Positions 43,034 to 55,037 of a DNA stretch of 64,000 bases are shown here, in pieces. The notes under the pieces are model-generated. The model was not told where the DNA came from. It searched no databases and saw only the letters and a list, made by a program, of their open reading frames with translations. Position 1 is the first letter of the stretch, and every line of letters starts with the position of its first letter. The stretch spans positions 1,116,001-1,180,000 of the forward strand of contig NZ_CP166730.1 in NCBI RefSeq assembly GCF_041320665.1, written 5' to 3'. The translations under genes and the position numbers were made by a program. This stretch comes from Comamonas sp. GB3 AK4-5. Lineage in GTDB: Bacteria > Pseudomonadota > Gammaproteobacteria > Burkholderiales > Burkholderiaceae_C.

Positions 43034-44721
43034 CGAGGCTGTGTGGAAACTCAAAAACTTCACCGGCATCTCAGCCAATGGGTCAACAAGCTCTTGCATT
43101 TCGTGGTGTTGAAGATTTTTTCCCTCAAGAACGACCTGTCCCCTCCCAATCGGGCATCCAACGCCGTTTCTGACTCCAATTTCACCCTTTAAAAGGGCTC
43201 ACCTGCCTACCAGACGCATTGCAGCCATGGTTCTTGCGAACCCAAGAATTCCAAGCACTCGCTTAAGGTTGTAGGCCAGCACATTCAAGCTCATCTCGGT
43301 GCTCACATTCGGCAGCCGCCTGGTTAGGAAGTGCGTGTACCCCATCCAATGCTTGAGCGTGCCGAACACATGCTCCACCGTCCGCCTTCTCACCATCATG
43401 GCGTCAGGCATTTGGTCCAAACGCTGCTGCGCTCGCTCCACGACGTCTTCGTGCTCCCATCGACTGATGCGGCGGTAATCGCTGGGCGTGCACTGGGATT
43501 TGATTGGGCATTGTTTGCAAGCGCTGCTCCAGTAGCGTCGCATTTGCAGACCTGCCTCCTCGCGGGTGAAGCGGTAGATGGCCCGCTGTCCTGCGGGGCA
43601 CTGGTATTCGTCATCTTTCTGGATGTAGATGAAGTCTGAGCGATCGAAGCGGCCTTTGGCACGCGCACCAGATGTATTGGGCTTGGGAAGAATGGCTGCT
43701 ACACCAGTGTCTTCGCATGCTTTGATCTGCTCACCACTGTAATAGCCACGGTCCGCAATGGCTTGCAGCTTGCGTTTGCCCATGGCCTTGCGTGCAGCCA
43801 GTGCCATGGAAGCAAGAGCACTTCTGTCATGGCCTTGATTGATCACTTCATGGGCGACGATCAGATGATGTTTGGCATCTACCGCTACCTGAACGTTATA
43901 GGCCACCATGCCAGAGCCTCGGCCACTGGTGGCCATGGATCTGGCATCTGGGTCTGTTGTTGATAGCTGCTTGTCCGGCTGCTCTTTGAGTTGTTCCTTC
44001 ACCTCATCGAGTGCCTGCATTTGTTTGCGCAGCAAGGCTATCTTGTCTTGGAGTCGGGTGGTCCGCGCCTCAAGCTCCGCAGGCTGCGTGCGATCTGCTG
44101 TATCCAGATCTGCCAGGTAGCGCTGAATGCTTTCTTCGATCTGCTGTTGGCGCTTGTCAATCTTGCCCAAGGTGAAGTTCTTGTCACGAGTGTTGACGGC
44201 TTTGAACTTGCTGCCATCAATCGCTACCAGAGCCTTGGTAAACAGCTTCAGATCACGACACAGCACTACGAACCGGCGGCATACATTGCGGATGCCTGCG
44301 CCGTTATCTCGACGGAAATCAGCGATTGTTTTGAAGTCAGGTGACAAACGGCCAGTGAGCCACATGAGCTCCACATTGCGCTGCGCTTCACGCTCCAGGC
44401 AGCGGCTGGATTGGATGCGGTTGAGATACCCGTAGATGTAGACCTTGAGCAGTACCGCAGGGTGATAAGCCGGGCGACCTGTGGCTGCAGGTGTTGCCCC
44501 ATCAAAGCCCATCGAACACAAGTCCAGTTCTTCAACGAACGCATCGACAATGCGCACGGGATTGTCTACACCCACAAAGTCATCGAGACACTCGGGCAGC
44601 AAGGTCACTTGCTCGCGGGCCTGGCCTTCAATGAATCGCTTCATGGGTCACCTCGCTAAAACCGGGTGCTGTGATTTTAAATTTTGAAGCGTGAGCGGCC
44701 AAGCGTTTTCACACAGCCTCG
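43034..44721 (-). mobile_element. IS1182-family insertion sequence, about 1.69 kb
   Basis: Terminal inverted repeats CGAGGCTGTGTGGAAAC (43034-43050) and, reverse-complemented, CGAGGCTGTGTGAAAAC (44705-44721) match at 16 of 17 positions and enclose one transposase gene on the minus strand. No clear target duplication is seen (left flank ends GAC, right flank begins ACC). The transposase is uninterrupted, so the element may be active. Confidence 0.85.
43199..44644 (-). CDS. IS1182-family transposase
   Basis: A 481-residue DDE transposase. N-terminal DUF772 region: LPECLDDFVGVDNPVR and GRPAYHPAVLLKVYIYGYLN. Catalytic domain: VAIDGSKFKAVNTRDKNFT (Asp), AIADRGYYSGEQIKACEDTG (Asp) and RRRTVEHVFGTLKHWMGYTH (Glu). 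A coiled-coil region lies between (KIDKRQQQIEESIQRYLADL), and a Cys cluster CKQCPIKSQC near residue 385 is typical of this family. No frameshift or stop is seen. Confidence 0.95.
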   Translation of the reverse strand: MKRFIEGQAREQVTLLPECLDDFVGVDNPVRIVDAFVEELDLCSMGFDGATPAATGRPAYHPAVLLKVYIYGYLNRIQSSRCLEREAQRNVELMWLTGRLSPDFKTIADFRRDNGAGIRNVCRRFVVLCRDLKLFTKALVAIDGSKFKAVNTRDKNFTLGKIDKRQQQIEESIQRYLADLDTADRTQPAELEARTTRLQDKIALLRKQMQALDEVKEQLKEQPDKQLSTTDPDARSMATSGRGSGMVAYNVQVAVDAKHHLIVAHEVINQGHDRSALASMALAARKAMGKRKLQAIADRGYYSGEQIKACEDTGVAAILPKPNTSGARAKGRFDRSDFIYIQKDDEYQCPAGQRAIYRFTREEAGLQMRRYWSSACKQCPIKSQCTPSDYRRISRWEHEDVVERAQQRLDQMPDAMMVRRRTVEHVFGTLKHWMGYTHFLTRRLPNVSTEMSLNVLAYNLKRVLGILGFARTMAAMRLVGR

Positions 44722-44803
44722 ACCCAGAGCTGTCTTTCAGCTTGCTGCGTTAGCATGCGTCCGCGACTTTCGTCGGATTTCTAAAAATTGATGTGCCCCA
44801 AGT

Positions 44804-45280
44804 ATGAACACAATTGACGCTGGAATGCATAGGTCACTCTGTGCAAAAGCTCCGCATCCTGTCCTTTTGATTGATGGAACACCGCTTGAGATGTGGGCTA
44901 AAGGGGTAATTTCCTCCGATGCTCTGGGGACTGATTCAACTGACACACTTGTCCCTGCTCAAGGGTGGCTGGTTGATGAATCCGATTTACAGAATGCTTG
45001 GTATCTCTTGGAACCCAAAGATGAAAGTTCATCAACGATAGTGCCAGTATTGATTTGTCCAGACGATATGGACATGAGCTGCACTGTTGCTGTGGTAGAG
45101 CAACAGGTTGATACTCAAACAGTGTCATGGCTAAGAATCGGTCGCGCTACGGATGTGCGCAATGGCATCGTTGTTTCAGTTGCATGGGAAATGCCCAGCC
45201 AAAAGGCTGTATTTGACAAGGCTGCTTTTCGTGCTGCAGTTGATGAATTGAAACGACTGACTGATGAAGAGTGGCACTAG
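44804..45280 (+). CDS. Low-GC orphan protein next to the IS element
   Basis: A 158-residue soluble protein, acidic, with no signal peptide or known motif recognised. It begins MNTIDAGMHRSL and contains LVPAQGWLVDESDLQNAWYL and WLRIGRATDVRNGIVVSVAW. Its base composition is clearly lower in GC than neighbouring genes and its codons are unlike theirs (many AT-ending third positions), suggesting horizontal transfer. It lies 83 bp from the IS1182-type end. Immunity proteins and other small accessory proteins can look like this, but nothing here proves such a role. Confidence 0.6.
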   Translation: MNTIDAGMHRSLCAKAPHPVLLIDGTPLEMWAKGVISSDALGTDSTDTLVPAQGWLVDESDLQNAWYLLEPKDESSSTIVPVLICPDDMDMSCTVAVVEQQVDTQTVSWLRIGRATDVRNGIVVSVAWEMPSQKAVFDKAAFRAAVDELKRLTDEEWH

Positions 45281-45339
45281 CCTGCACAGTAGGTGACCGG
45301 CAGCTCCTGGCCGAAGGCCGCCATCCAACGTTTAGTCAA

Positions 45340-45376
45340 TAAAAATCCCCGCCAAGCCAAACAGCCCGCGGGGATT
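45340..45376 (-). terminator. Rho-independent terminator of ribH
   Basis: A 9-bp stem AATCCCCGC/GCGGGGATT, followed in the minus direction by TTTTTATTGAC. It lies 62 bp past the ribH stop. Confidence 0.85.
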
Positions 45377-45437
45377 CCTTATTTGATAGCTGCCTCAGCG
45401 CCTGCAGCAAGCGCCAGAAGCCTAAAACACTCTCAAA

Positions 45438-45959
45438 TCAAGCCGTCACAGCCTGCTCCAGCAGCGCATCAATGGCCGCATGCTGGGCCAGGGTCTGGGC
45501 GCAGGCATGGGCGGCTTCCTCGCCTTTTTGGATGAAGTGCTGGCGGAAGAAGTCCACCAGTTCGCCATGCTGGAAGTTGTAGGGTGTCAGCGCCACGGAG
45601 AACACGGGCACGCCGGTGTCGAGCTGCACGCGCATCAGGCCGTCGACCACGGCGGTGGAGACAAACTCGTGGTGGTAGATGCCGCCGTTGACGATCACGG
45701 CGCAGCCAATGACCGCATCGAACTGGCCGGACTGGGCCAGCTTTTGCGCCATCAGCGGGATTTCAAAGGCGCCGGGCACATCGATCTGGTGAATGCGTGC
45801 CGGGGCAGCGCCCAGCTCGGTCAGGCGGCGTGCGGCGGCGTCGCGGGCCTGGTGGACCACGTCGCTGTGCCAGTTGGCGCTGATGATGGCGATGCGGGCC
45901 TGGGCCAGTGCAGGGTTGGCCGCGCTGGTGGTGGGGAGGGAAACCGAAATCTGATTCAT
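45438..45959 (-). CDS. ribH: 6,7-dimethyl-8-ribityllumazine synthase, RibH2 type
   Basis: A 173-residue enzyme for the penultimate step of riboflavin synthesis. It has IAIISANWHSDVV, the PGAFEIPLMAQKLA motif and VNGGIYHHEFVSTAVVDGLM plus LDTGVPVFSVALTPYNFQ in place of the classical GAVIRGATPHFDYV and LTTD regions. These features match the type II (decameric, Brucella RibH2-like) lumazine synthases. It stands alone rather than in a rib operon and is preceded by an FMN riboswitch, as known for Brucella ribH2. Confidence 0.9.
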   Translation of the reverse strand: MNQISVSLPTTSAANPALAQARIAIISANWHSDVVHQARDAAARRLTELGAAPARIHQIDVPGAFEIPLMAQKLAQSGQFDAVIGCAVIVNGGIYHHEFVSTAVVDGLMRVQLDTGVPVFSVALTPYNFQHGELVDFFRQHFIQKGEEAAHACAQTLAQHAAIDALLEQAVTA

Positions 45960-46095
45960 GGTGTTGGTCTGGAAAGACGTGGAACAAATGAATCAGGGCG
46001 CGCGAAGGCAGCGCAGCCAGAGACGGTTGCACATGGCGCGGCCATGCCGCACCCATGCGCTGCCGCCCCAGGCTGGGGGACAGGTCTTCACGTTA

Positions 46096-46240
46096 CTCTT
46101 TCATCCGGACTGTGACCGTCGGCTCTGGCATCGCACCAGATCTGCTGACCTTGCCGGGGCTGTGCCTGGCAAGCGCTCGCGGGCTCGCAGCCTAGGCTGC
46201 ATACCGCCGGTGGGGAGTTTCACCCCGCCCTGAGAACGTT
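46096..46240 (-). promoter_or_regulatory. FMN riboswitch (RFN element) controlling ribH
   Basis: Read on the minus strand, all conserved blocks are present in order: AACGTTCTCAGGGCGGGGTG, AAACTCCCCACCGGCGGTA, GAGCCCGCGAGCGC, GGTCAGCAGATCTGGTG, then CCAGAGCCGACGGTCACAGT and CCGGATGAAAGAG. The element ends 137 nt before the ribH start, leaving room for a translational or transcriptional switch. FMN excess should reduce RibH. Confidence 0.97.
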
Positions 46241-46331
46241 GTCGCCCTTGGTGGGCAACGTGGACATTGTAGGACGCTGCCGGCGCCATCCACTGTCACC
46301 TCGGTAAGAGCCTGCTGCGGACGCGGGCAAC

Positions 46332-46368
46332 AAAAAACCGCCAGGGCCGGGGCCGGTGGCGGTTTTTT
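46332..46368. terminator. Bidirectional terminator after rpmG
   Basis: AAAAAACCGCCA pairs with TGGCGGTTTTTT around a GGGCCGGGGCCGG loop. It lies 17 bp past the rpmG stop (minus strand) and can also stop plus-strand transcription. Confidence 0.9.
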
Positions 46369-46384
46369 GGGGAATCAGGCCGAA

Positions 46385-46555
46385 TTACTTCAGCTTGGCT
46401 TCCTTGTACTCGACGTGCTTGCGAGCCTTGGGGTCGAACTTCATGATCGACATCTTTTCAGGCATCGTCTTCTTGTTCTTGGTCGTGGTGTAGAAGTGAC
46501 CGGTACCAGCAGTGGAAGCCAGCTTGATCTTTTCGCGTCCGCCTTTAGCAGCCAT
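46385..46555 (-). CDS. rpmG: 50S ribosomal protein L33
   Basis: A 56-residue basic protein, [20 protein letters not shown] at the start, then FYTTTKNKK and [17 protein letters not shown], the standard L33 sequence of betaproteobacteria without the zinc-binding CxxC pairs. It is cotranscribed with rpmB, 20 bp downstream of it, the usual rpmB-rpmG order. AGGAG precedes the start. Confidence 0.97.
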   Translation of the reverse strand: MAAKGGREKIKLASTAGTGHFYTTTKNKKTMPEKMSIMKFDPKARKHVEYKEAKLK

Positions 46556-46575
46556 GGTGTTTCTCCTTCAGGAAA

Positions 46576-46809
46576 TTAAGCTTGGCCACGGGCGCGCATG
46601 TCTGCGAGCACGGAGTCGATACCGTTCTTGTCGATCAGGCGCAGAGCAGCGCTGGAAACGCGCAGGCGCACCCAACGGTTTTCGCTTTCCACCCAGAAAC
46701 GGCGGTACTGCAGGTTGGGCAGGAAACGACGCTTGGTCTTGTTGTTGGCGTGGGAAACGTTGTTGCCCACCATGGGCTTCTTGCCCGTAACTTCACATAC
46801 GCGTGCCAT
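46576..46809 (-). CDS. rpmB: 50S ribosomal protein L28
   Basis: A 77-residue ribosomal protein with the family start [20 protein letters not shown], then [16 protein letters not shown] and a C-terminal [10 protein letters not shown]. It heads the rpmB-rpmG unit and is preceded by an AT-rich spot that may be its promoter, followed (further upstream) by the trxB terminator. Confidence 0.97.
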   Translation of the reverse strand: MARVCEVTGKKPMVGNNVSHANNKTKRRFLPNLQYRRFWVESENRWVRLRVSSAALRLIDKNGIDSVLADMRARGQA

Positions 46810-46971
46810 TGGGACACTCCGATAGTTGAATCGGCCGCCGGCTCTGAGCCCCTGCTGTGCAGGGTTGTGCCGACAACCTCACCTCGCCAGTTTGAATGGG
46901 TGGCGGTAACCCGTTTGCTATCCATGTCCCAATCTGTTGGTACAGACGTCCCACATCCAGCAAAGCCAGGG

Positions 46972-46977
46972 ATTATA
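46972..46977 (-). promoter_or_regulatory. Candidate -10 box for rpmB-rpmG
   Basis: A perfect TATAAT on the minus strand, 163 bp before the rpmB start and just downstream of the trxB terminator. No good -35 is seen, so the promoter call is tentative. Confidence 0.4.
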
Positions 46978-46991
46978 GCCAGGAAATGAAA

Positions 46992-47009
46992 AAGCCCCTG
47001 AAGGGGCTT
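46992..47009 (-). terminator. Rho-independent terminator of trxB
   Basis: AAGCCCC pairs with GGGGCTT around a 4-nt loop, with TTTTTCATTT following in the minus direction. It closes the trxB transcript, whose 3' part also carries a family 1 repeat. Confidence 0.85.
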
Positions 47010-47014
47010 GGAAT

Positions 47015-47116
47015 CACCCCCTGAGGCGCTGCGCGCCTTCACCCCTCTCTGGCGCTACGCGCCGGAGGGGGACGCTGCCAGCGCGGCGGGGCGGCCCTTG
47101 CGCGGCAGCCTGGCCT
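47015..47116 (+). repeat. 3'-end-associated repeat, copy D (family 1)
   Basis: It runs CACCCCCTGAGGCGCTGCGC, a CCCCTC/GAGGGG hairpin with GGCGCTACGCGCC between, then CAGCGCGGCGGGGCGGCCCT and TGCGCGGCAG. Unlike the other copies it is antisense to the nearest gene (trxB) and about 90 bp from its stop. Together with the promoter it makes up the 398-bp rpmB-trxB gap. Confidence 0.85.
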
Positions 47117-47207
47117 GCGCTGTGCCAGTTTCAAGCGATGTGGCCTTGGCGCAGTCGCAAGGATGCGACAGTTCAGCAACCACCCGGGCGGCGCCGGGAG
47201 GTGATGC

Positions 47208-50763
<3,556 letters not shown>

Positions 50764-50802
50764 CGGCTGCGCGCCGTTTCCTATCGATTAAGGAGTTTGC
50801 GC

Positions 50803-51435
50803 ATGCGCAAGACGATTTCCGCCCTGGCGCTGTCCCTGCTGCCGCTGTGGGCCATGGCCGACGGCCTCTCCAGCCTGGAGGCCTTTATGAAAACCGCCCA
50901 GGCGGGCAAGGCCCAGTTCACCCAGACCGTGACCTCCCCCGGGCGCGACGGCCAGCCGGGTCGCAGCAAGACCAGCAGCGGTGAATTTCAGTTCCAGCGG
51001 CCGGGCAAGTTCAGCTTCAACTACACCAAGCCCTTCGAGCAATTGATCGTGGCCGATGGCAAAACGCTGTGGATGCTGGACAAGGACCTGAACCAGGTCA
51101 CCCAGCGCGCCCAGGCCCAGGCACTGGGCAGCACGCCGGCGGCGATTCTGGCCTCGGCCACCGATCTGGAGGGGCTGCGCAAGGACTTCGGCCTGGCCAA
51201 TGCCCCCGATGCCGAGGGCATGGAATGGGTGCAAGCCACGCCCAAGGCGGCCGACAACCAACTGCGCGAGGTGCGCGTGGGCTTTGACGCCGGAAAACTG
51301 GCGGCGCTGGAAATCCTGGACAGCTTTGGCCAGCGCTCGCTGATTCGCTTTGCCCAGCTGCAAGTGCTGCCGTCGCTGCCAGCATCGGCTTTTCGCTTCA
51401 CGCCGCCGGCGGGGGTGGATGTGCTCAAGCAGTAA
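50803..51435 (+). CDS. lolA: Outer-membrane lipoprotein carrier LolA
   Basis: A 210-residue periplasmic chaperone moving lipoproteins from LolCDE to LolB. The signal peptide MRKTISALALSLLPLWAMA is followed by the LolA barrel with GEFQFQRPGKFSFNYTKPFE, DGKTLWMLDKDLNQVTQRA and the C-terminal FRFTPPAGVDVLKQ. ATG 50803 is favoured because TAAGGAG lies 7 bp before it; TTG 50797 is too close. It is cotranscribed with ftsK. A bidirectional terminator lies 130 bp downstream. Confidence 0.95.
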   Translation: MRKTISALALSLLPLWAMADGLSSLEAFMKTAQAGKAQFTQTVTSPGRDGQPGRSKTSSGEFQFQRPGKFSFNYTKPFEQLIVADGKTLWMLDKDLNQVTQRAQAQALGSTPAAILASATDLEGLRKDFGLANAPDAEGMEWVQATPKAADNQLREVRVGFDAGKLAALEILDSFGQRSLIRFAQLQVLPSLPASAFRFTPPAGVDVLKQ

Positions 51436-51565
51436 GCAATAAGCGGCGCGGTGGCGCCTGGCCGCTGCTTTGAAATCAGGAGCTGCTTGAGCTTGTGGTT
51501 TATGCGTTAGGGGCTTGAAAGACTTGAGGTTTGGGTCCTGTCAGCCCTTCGGCGTGGGAATGAAG

Positions 51566-51599
51566 AAAGGGCGTGCCTCGCAAGAGGCATGCCCTTTTT
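51566..51599. terminator. Bidirectional terminator between lolA and brnQ
   Basis: A long stem (AAAGGGCGTGCCTC/GAGGCATGCCCTTT, one G-T wobble) with a GCAA loop and T-runs outward on the plus strand, and weaker on the minus strand. It separates the convergent lolA and brnQ transcripts. Confidence 0.9.
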
Positions 51600-51616
51600 G
51601 CTGGTCCTGCAGGGAA

Positions 51617-52936
51617 TCAGACCTGTGCCGCTGCAGCCGGGGCTGGCAACACCCGGTCGGCAGCCGCTGCCAGCAGCAGTGCGGCCAGCACCGGCGTCAG
51701 CCAGGCCATGCCCATGGCGGCGCCGGGCAGGGTGCTCAGCCATTGCGGAGCGTCGACCAGGCCCGCAGTCTTGGCGCCATCGATCAGGCCCAGCACCAGG
51801 GCCACGCCCATCACCGGCGCGTAGACGCGGCGGGCCTGTTTCCACAGGCCGGAGAGCAGGCTCAGTGCCACCAGGGCGATGGACACCGGGTAGATGATGG
51901 CCAGCACGGGCTCGGCCACGGTAATCAGCTGTTCCAGACCCTGGTTGGCAATGGCCATGCTGAGCAGCGATACCGCCACCACCATGCTGCGGTAGGAGTA
52001 GGGCAGCAGCTGGCTGAAATAGGCGGCGCAGGCGCTGACCAGGCCCACGCCCGTGGTCAGGCAGGCCAGCAAAATCACCACCGCCAGCAGCACCATGCCC
52101 CAGGGGCCAAAGGTGTGCTGCACATAGCTGGTGAGGATCTTCACGCCGGTGGTTGCGTCAGGCGTCAGGCTGCCACTGGTGGCGCCCAGATAGATCAGCG
52201 AAACATAGACCAGGGCCAGGCCGGTGGCCGCAATCAGGGCGGCGATGATGGTGTAGCGCTGGTGCAGGCGCGGCTCCTGCACGCCGCTGTCCTTGATGGC
52301 GTTGACGATGACGATGCCAAACACCAGGGCGGCCAGCGCGTCCATGGTCTGGTAGCCCTGCACAAAGCCCTGGCCCAGGGCCAGGTCGGGGCTGAGGTAG
52401 GCGGGGGCGCTGGCCATCAGCTCGCCGGCGGGCAGCATAAAGGCCGCGCCGCCCAGCACCACCAGGGCCAGGATCAGCACCGGAGTGATGAGCTTGCCGA
52501 TGTTGTCCACCAGCTTGCCGGGGAACAGCGACAGCAGCATCACCAGGCCAAAGTACACCACGGTGTAGATGCCCAGCGACCAGGGGCTGTCACCCACAAA
52601 GGGTGCCACGCCCAGCGCAAACGACACGGTGGCCGTGCGCGGCGTGGCAAACAGCGGGCCAATGGTCAGGTACACGGCCACGCCCAGCAGCAGGCCGGCC
52701 ACCCGGCCTATGGGGGTGGTGATGGTCTGCAAGCCACCGCCCACGCGGGCCAGGGCCACCACGGTGATCAGTGGCAGGCCTACGCCGGTGAGCAAAAAGC
52801 CCAGGGCGGCGCTCCACAGATGCTCGCCTGCCGCCAGACCGACCATGGGGGGAAAGATGATGTTGCCCGCGCCCAGAAATAGCGCGAACGTCATAAAGCC
52901 GAGGGCCAGCAGGTCCTGCGTCTTGAGTGTTGTCAT
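51617..52936 (-). CDS. brnQ: Branched-chain amino acid:cation symporter BrnQ
   Basis: A 439-residue, 12-helix LIVCS-family permease importing Leu, Ile and Val with Na+ or H+. Family hallmarks are LGFMTFALFLGAGNIIFPPM near the N-terminus, GRVAGLLLGVAVYLTIGPLF with ATPRTATVSFALGVAP, and YQTMDALAALVFGIVIVNAI. The start at 52936 (MTTLKTQD) was chosen over an upstream in-frame extension. It lies on the opposite strand between lolA and rarA, breaking their usual order. Confidence 0.93.
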   Translation of the reverse strand: MTTLKTQDLLALGFMTFALFLGAGNIIFPPMVGLAAGEHLWSAALGFLLTGVGLPLITVVALARVGGGLQTITTPIGRVAGLLLGVAVYLTIGPLFATPRTATVSFALGVAPFVGDSPWSLGIYTVVYFGLVMLLSLFPGKLVDNIGKLITPVLILALVVLGGAAFMLPAGELMASAPAYLSPDLALGQGFVQGYQTMDALAALVFGIVIVNAIKDSGVQEPRLHQRYTIIAALIAATGLALVYVSLIYLGATSGSLTPDATTGVKILTSYVQHTFGPWGMVLLAVVILLACLTTGVGLVSACAAYFSQLLPYSYRSMVVAVSLLSMAIANQGLEQLITVAEPVLAIIYPVSIALVALSLLSGLWKQARRVYAPVMGVALVLGLIDGAKTAGLVDAPQWLSTLPGAAMGMAWLTPVLAALLLAAAADRVLPAPAAAAQV

Positions 52937-53218
52937 ACCAAAAGCCCTGCACCCCGGCGCTGCGGCAGGGGATGCGTTAAAACATTGCAAACCAAGTGAA
53001 AGCGGGGACTCGGCAACAGGCTTCGGAGGTCGAAGCCAATAGGCAGCCTGCTTGCTGGGTGGCAGCGGGCGGCAACCGAGTCGGGCAGGGCAGGGCCGTT
53101 AAGCTTGTGGCTGACGGGCCGGAAGGCGCTGTAGCACCATGGGGGTGAGGGGTGACCTCGCCAATGGAGAGCGTTTGTCCGCTGAAACCCCATTTTGCCC
53201 GATGTGAACTTCTGATAT

Positions 53219-54637
53219 ATGGCTATTTCCCGAAAACCTGTTGCAAGCACCGATTTGTTTGGCACCGCCGGCGGTGGTGGCGCTGCGGCGGTATCCACCG
53301 CCCACCAGCCGCTGGCCGAACGCCTGCGCCCCCATACCTTGGGCGAGGTGGTGGGCCAGCAGCAGGTGCTGGGTGCGGGCATGCCGCTGCGCCTGGCCTT
53401 CGAGTCGGGGCGGCCGCACAGCTGCATCCTGTGGGGGCCGCCGGGCGTGGGCAAGACCACCATCGCCCGCTTGATGGCCGACTCCTTTGATGCGCAGTTC
53501 ATCTCCATCAGCGCGGTGCTGGGCGGTGTCAAGGATATTCGCGAGGCCGTGGAAAAAGCCCAGATGGCCAGAGACAGCCTGCTGCAGCAGCGCACCATCG
53601 TGTTTGTGGACGAGGTGCACCGCTTCAACAAAAGCCAGCAGGACGCTTTCTTGCCGCATGTGGAAAGCGGGCTGTTCACCTTCATCGGTGCCACCACCGA
53701 GAACCCCTCTTTCGAGGTCAACTCGGCCCTGTTGTCACGCGCTGCCGTCTATGTGCTGCAAAGCCTGACGGCCGAGGAATTGCAGCAAATAGTGCTCAAA
53801 GCGCAGGCCCTGGGCGCGGTACCAGCTATCGAAAGCGAAGCGCTTGACCGGCTGATCGCCTACGCCGACGGCGATGCACGCCGCCTGCTGAACACGCTGG
53901 AAACCCTGTCCATCACGGCCGAGCAGGCCAAGGTGGAGGCCATCACCGATGCCTGGCTGCTGCAGGTGCTGGGTGAGCGCATGCGCCGCTATGACAAGGG
54001 CGGCGAGCAGTTCTACGACACCATCAGCGCGCTGCACAAGTCGGTGCGTGGCTCCGACCCTGACGCCGCCCTGTACTGGCTGGTGCGCATGCTCGACGGA
54101 GGGGCCGACCCGCGCTATATGGCGCGGCGCCTGGTGCGCATGGCCTGGGAGGACATCGGCCTGGCCGATCCGCGCGCCATGCAGATCACCAACGAGGCCG
54201 CACTCACCTATGAGCGCCTGGGCAGCCCGGAGGGCGAGCTGGCCCTGGCCCAGGCCGTGATCTACCTGGCCGTGGCCCCCAAGAGCAATGCCGGCTACAA
54301 CGCCTACAACCAGATGCGTAGCTTGGTGAAGAACGACAGCACCCGGCCCGTGCCCATGCATTTGCGCAATGCCCCCACCAAGATGATGAAGGATCTGGAC
54401 TGGGGCAAGGGCTACCGCTATGCCCACGACGAGGAAGGCGCCTTTGCCGCTGGCGAGCGCTATTTCCCGGATGGCATGGAAGAAGCCCGCCTGTACCAGC
54501 CCGTGCCGCGCGGGCTGGAGATCAAGATCGGCGACAAGCTGGCGCAGCTGCGCGCCATGAATGCGGCGGCGCGCCAGGCCGAGGGTGCGGCGCCTGCGGA
54601 CGCTCCCGCCGAAGCGCGTCCAGACTCCGCAAGCTGA
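53219..54637 (+). CDS. rarA: Replication-associated recombination protein A (MgsA/RarA AAA+ ATPase)
   Basis: A 472-residue AAA+ clamp-loader-like ATPase acting at stalled forks. Motifs are LAERLRPHTLGEVVGQQQVL, Walker A WGPPGVGKTTIARL near residue 75, Walker B VFVDEVHRFNKSQQDAFL near 125, sensor ATTENPSFEVNSALLSRAAV, and the C-terminal RarA region DWGKGYRYAHDEEGAF. An Ala/Pro/Glu-rich tail ends the protein. Elsewhere the gene follows lolA directly; here brnQ lies between. serS, a frequent next gene, is absent. Confidence 0.95.
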   Translation: MAISRKPVASTDLFGTAGGGGAAAVSTAHQPLAERLRPHTLGEVVGQQQVLGAGMPLRLAFESGRPHSCILWGPPGVGKTTIARLMADSFDAQFISISAVLGGVKDIREAVEKAQMARDSLLQQRTIVFVDEVHRFNKSQQDAFLPHVESGLFTFIGATTENPSFEVNSALLSRAAVYVLQSLTAEELQQIVLKAQALGAVPAIESEALDRLIAYADGDARRLLNTLETLSITAEQAKVEAITDAWLLQVLGERMRRYDKGGEQFYDTISALHKSVRGSDPDAALYWLVRMLDGGADPRYMARRLVRMAWEDIGLADPRAMQITNEAALTYERLGSPEGELALAQAVIYLAVAPKSNAGYNAYNQMRSLVKNDSTRPVPMHLRNAPTKMMKDLDWGKGYRYAHDEEGAFAAGERYFPDGMEEARLYQPVPRGLEIKIGDKLAQLRAMNAAARQAEGAAPADAPAEARPDSAS

Positions 54638-55037
54638 CACCGGGCTGAAGACTGTGGTGCCGGGGTAACGGCGCGTAAGTCGCATGCGGCCGCTCCGCCG
54701 TCTTTGCCTGCCCGTAGCGGGTTGTGGCATTGATGCGTGTTCTGCATTAACCGCTTTCTGGTCTATCCCGCACAGCCGTTGCATCTACGGCATGGGTGGC
54801 TGTGGGCGCGCCTGGCATGCGGCCCGGGCACTAATGCAAACCTGTCCCGCAACGGCCCGGGGAAACCCCATTTTGGGGAGGCCGGCAAGTCCATAACGTG
54901 CAGCCATTCCTTTTTCCGGCAGGCCCGCCCGAAATATTTCTGGCGGGCTTTTTGCTAAGGGAAAAGCAAGCGCATGGGCGCTCGGGTCAATCGGTGGCCT
55001 GAAAGCAAGCCTGTGACCTGAAGAGAGGATGCAACGT
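54638..55037. other. Intergenic region with an isolated terminator upstream of liv genes
   Basis: 400 bp with no convincing gene. A strong terminator lies at 54923-54953, about 290 bp past the rarA stop. That spacing leaves room for a long rarA 3' UTR or a small RNA between about 54700 and 54920; CCCC-ATTTT-GGGG (near 54866-54878) is another hairpin there. No promoter motif is clear. Confidence 0.4.
54923..54953 (+). terminator. Rho-independent terminator upstream of livH
   Basis: GCCCGCC pairs with GGCGGGC around a GAAATATTTC-containing loop, followed by TTTTT. It is oriented for plus-strand transcription. Confidence 0.8.
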
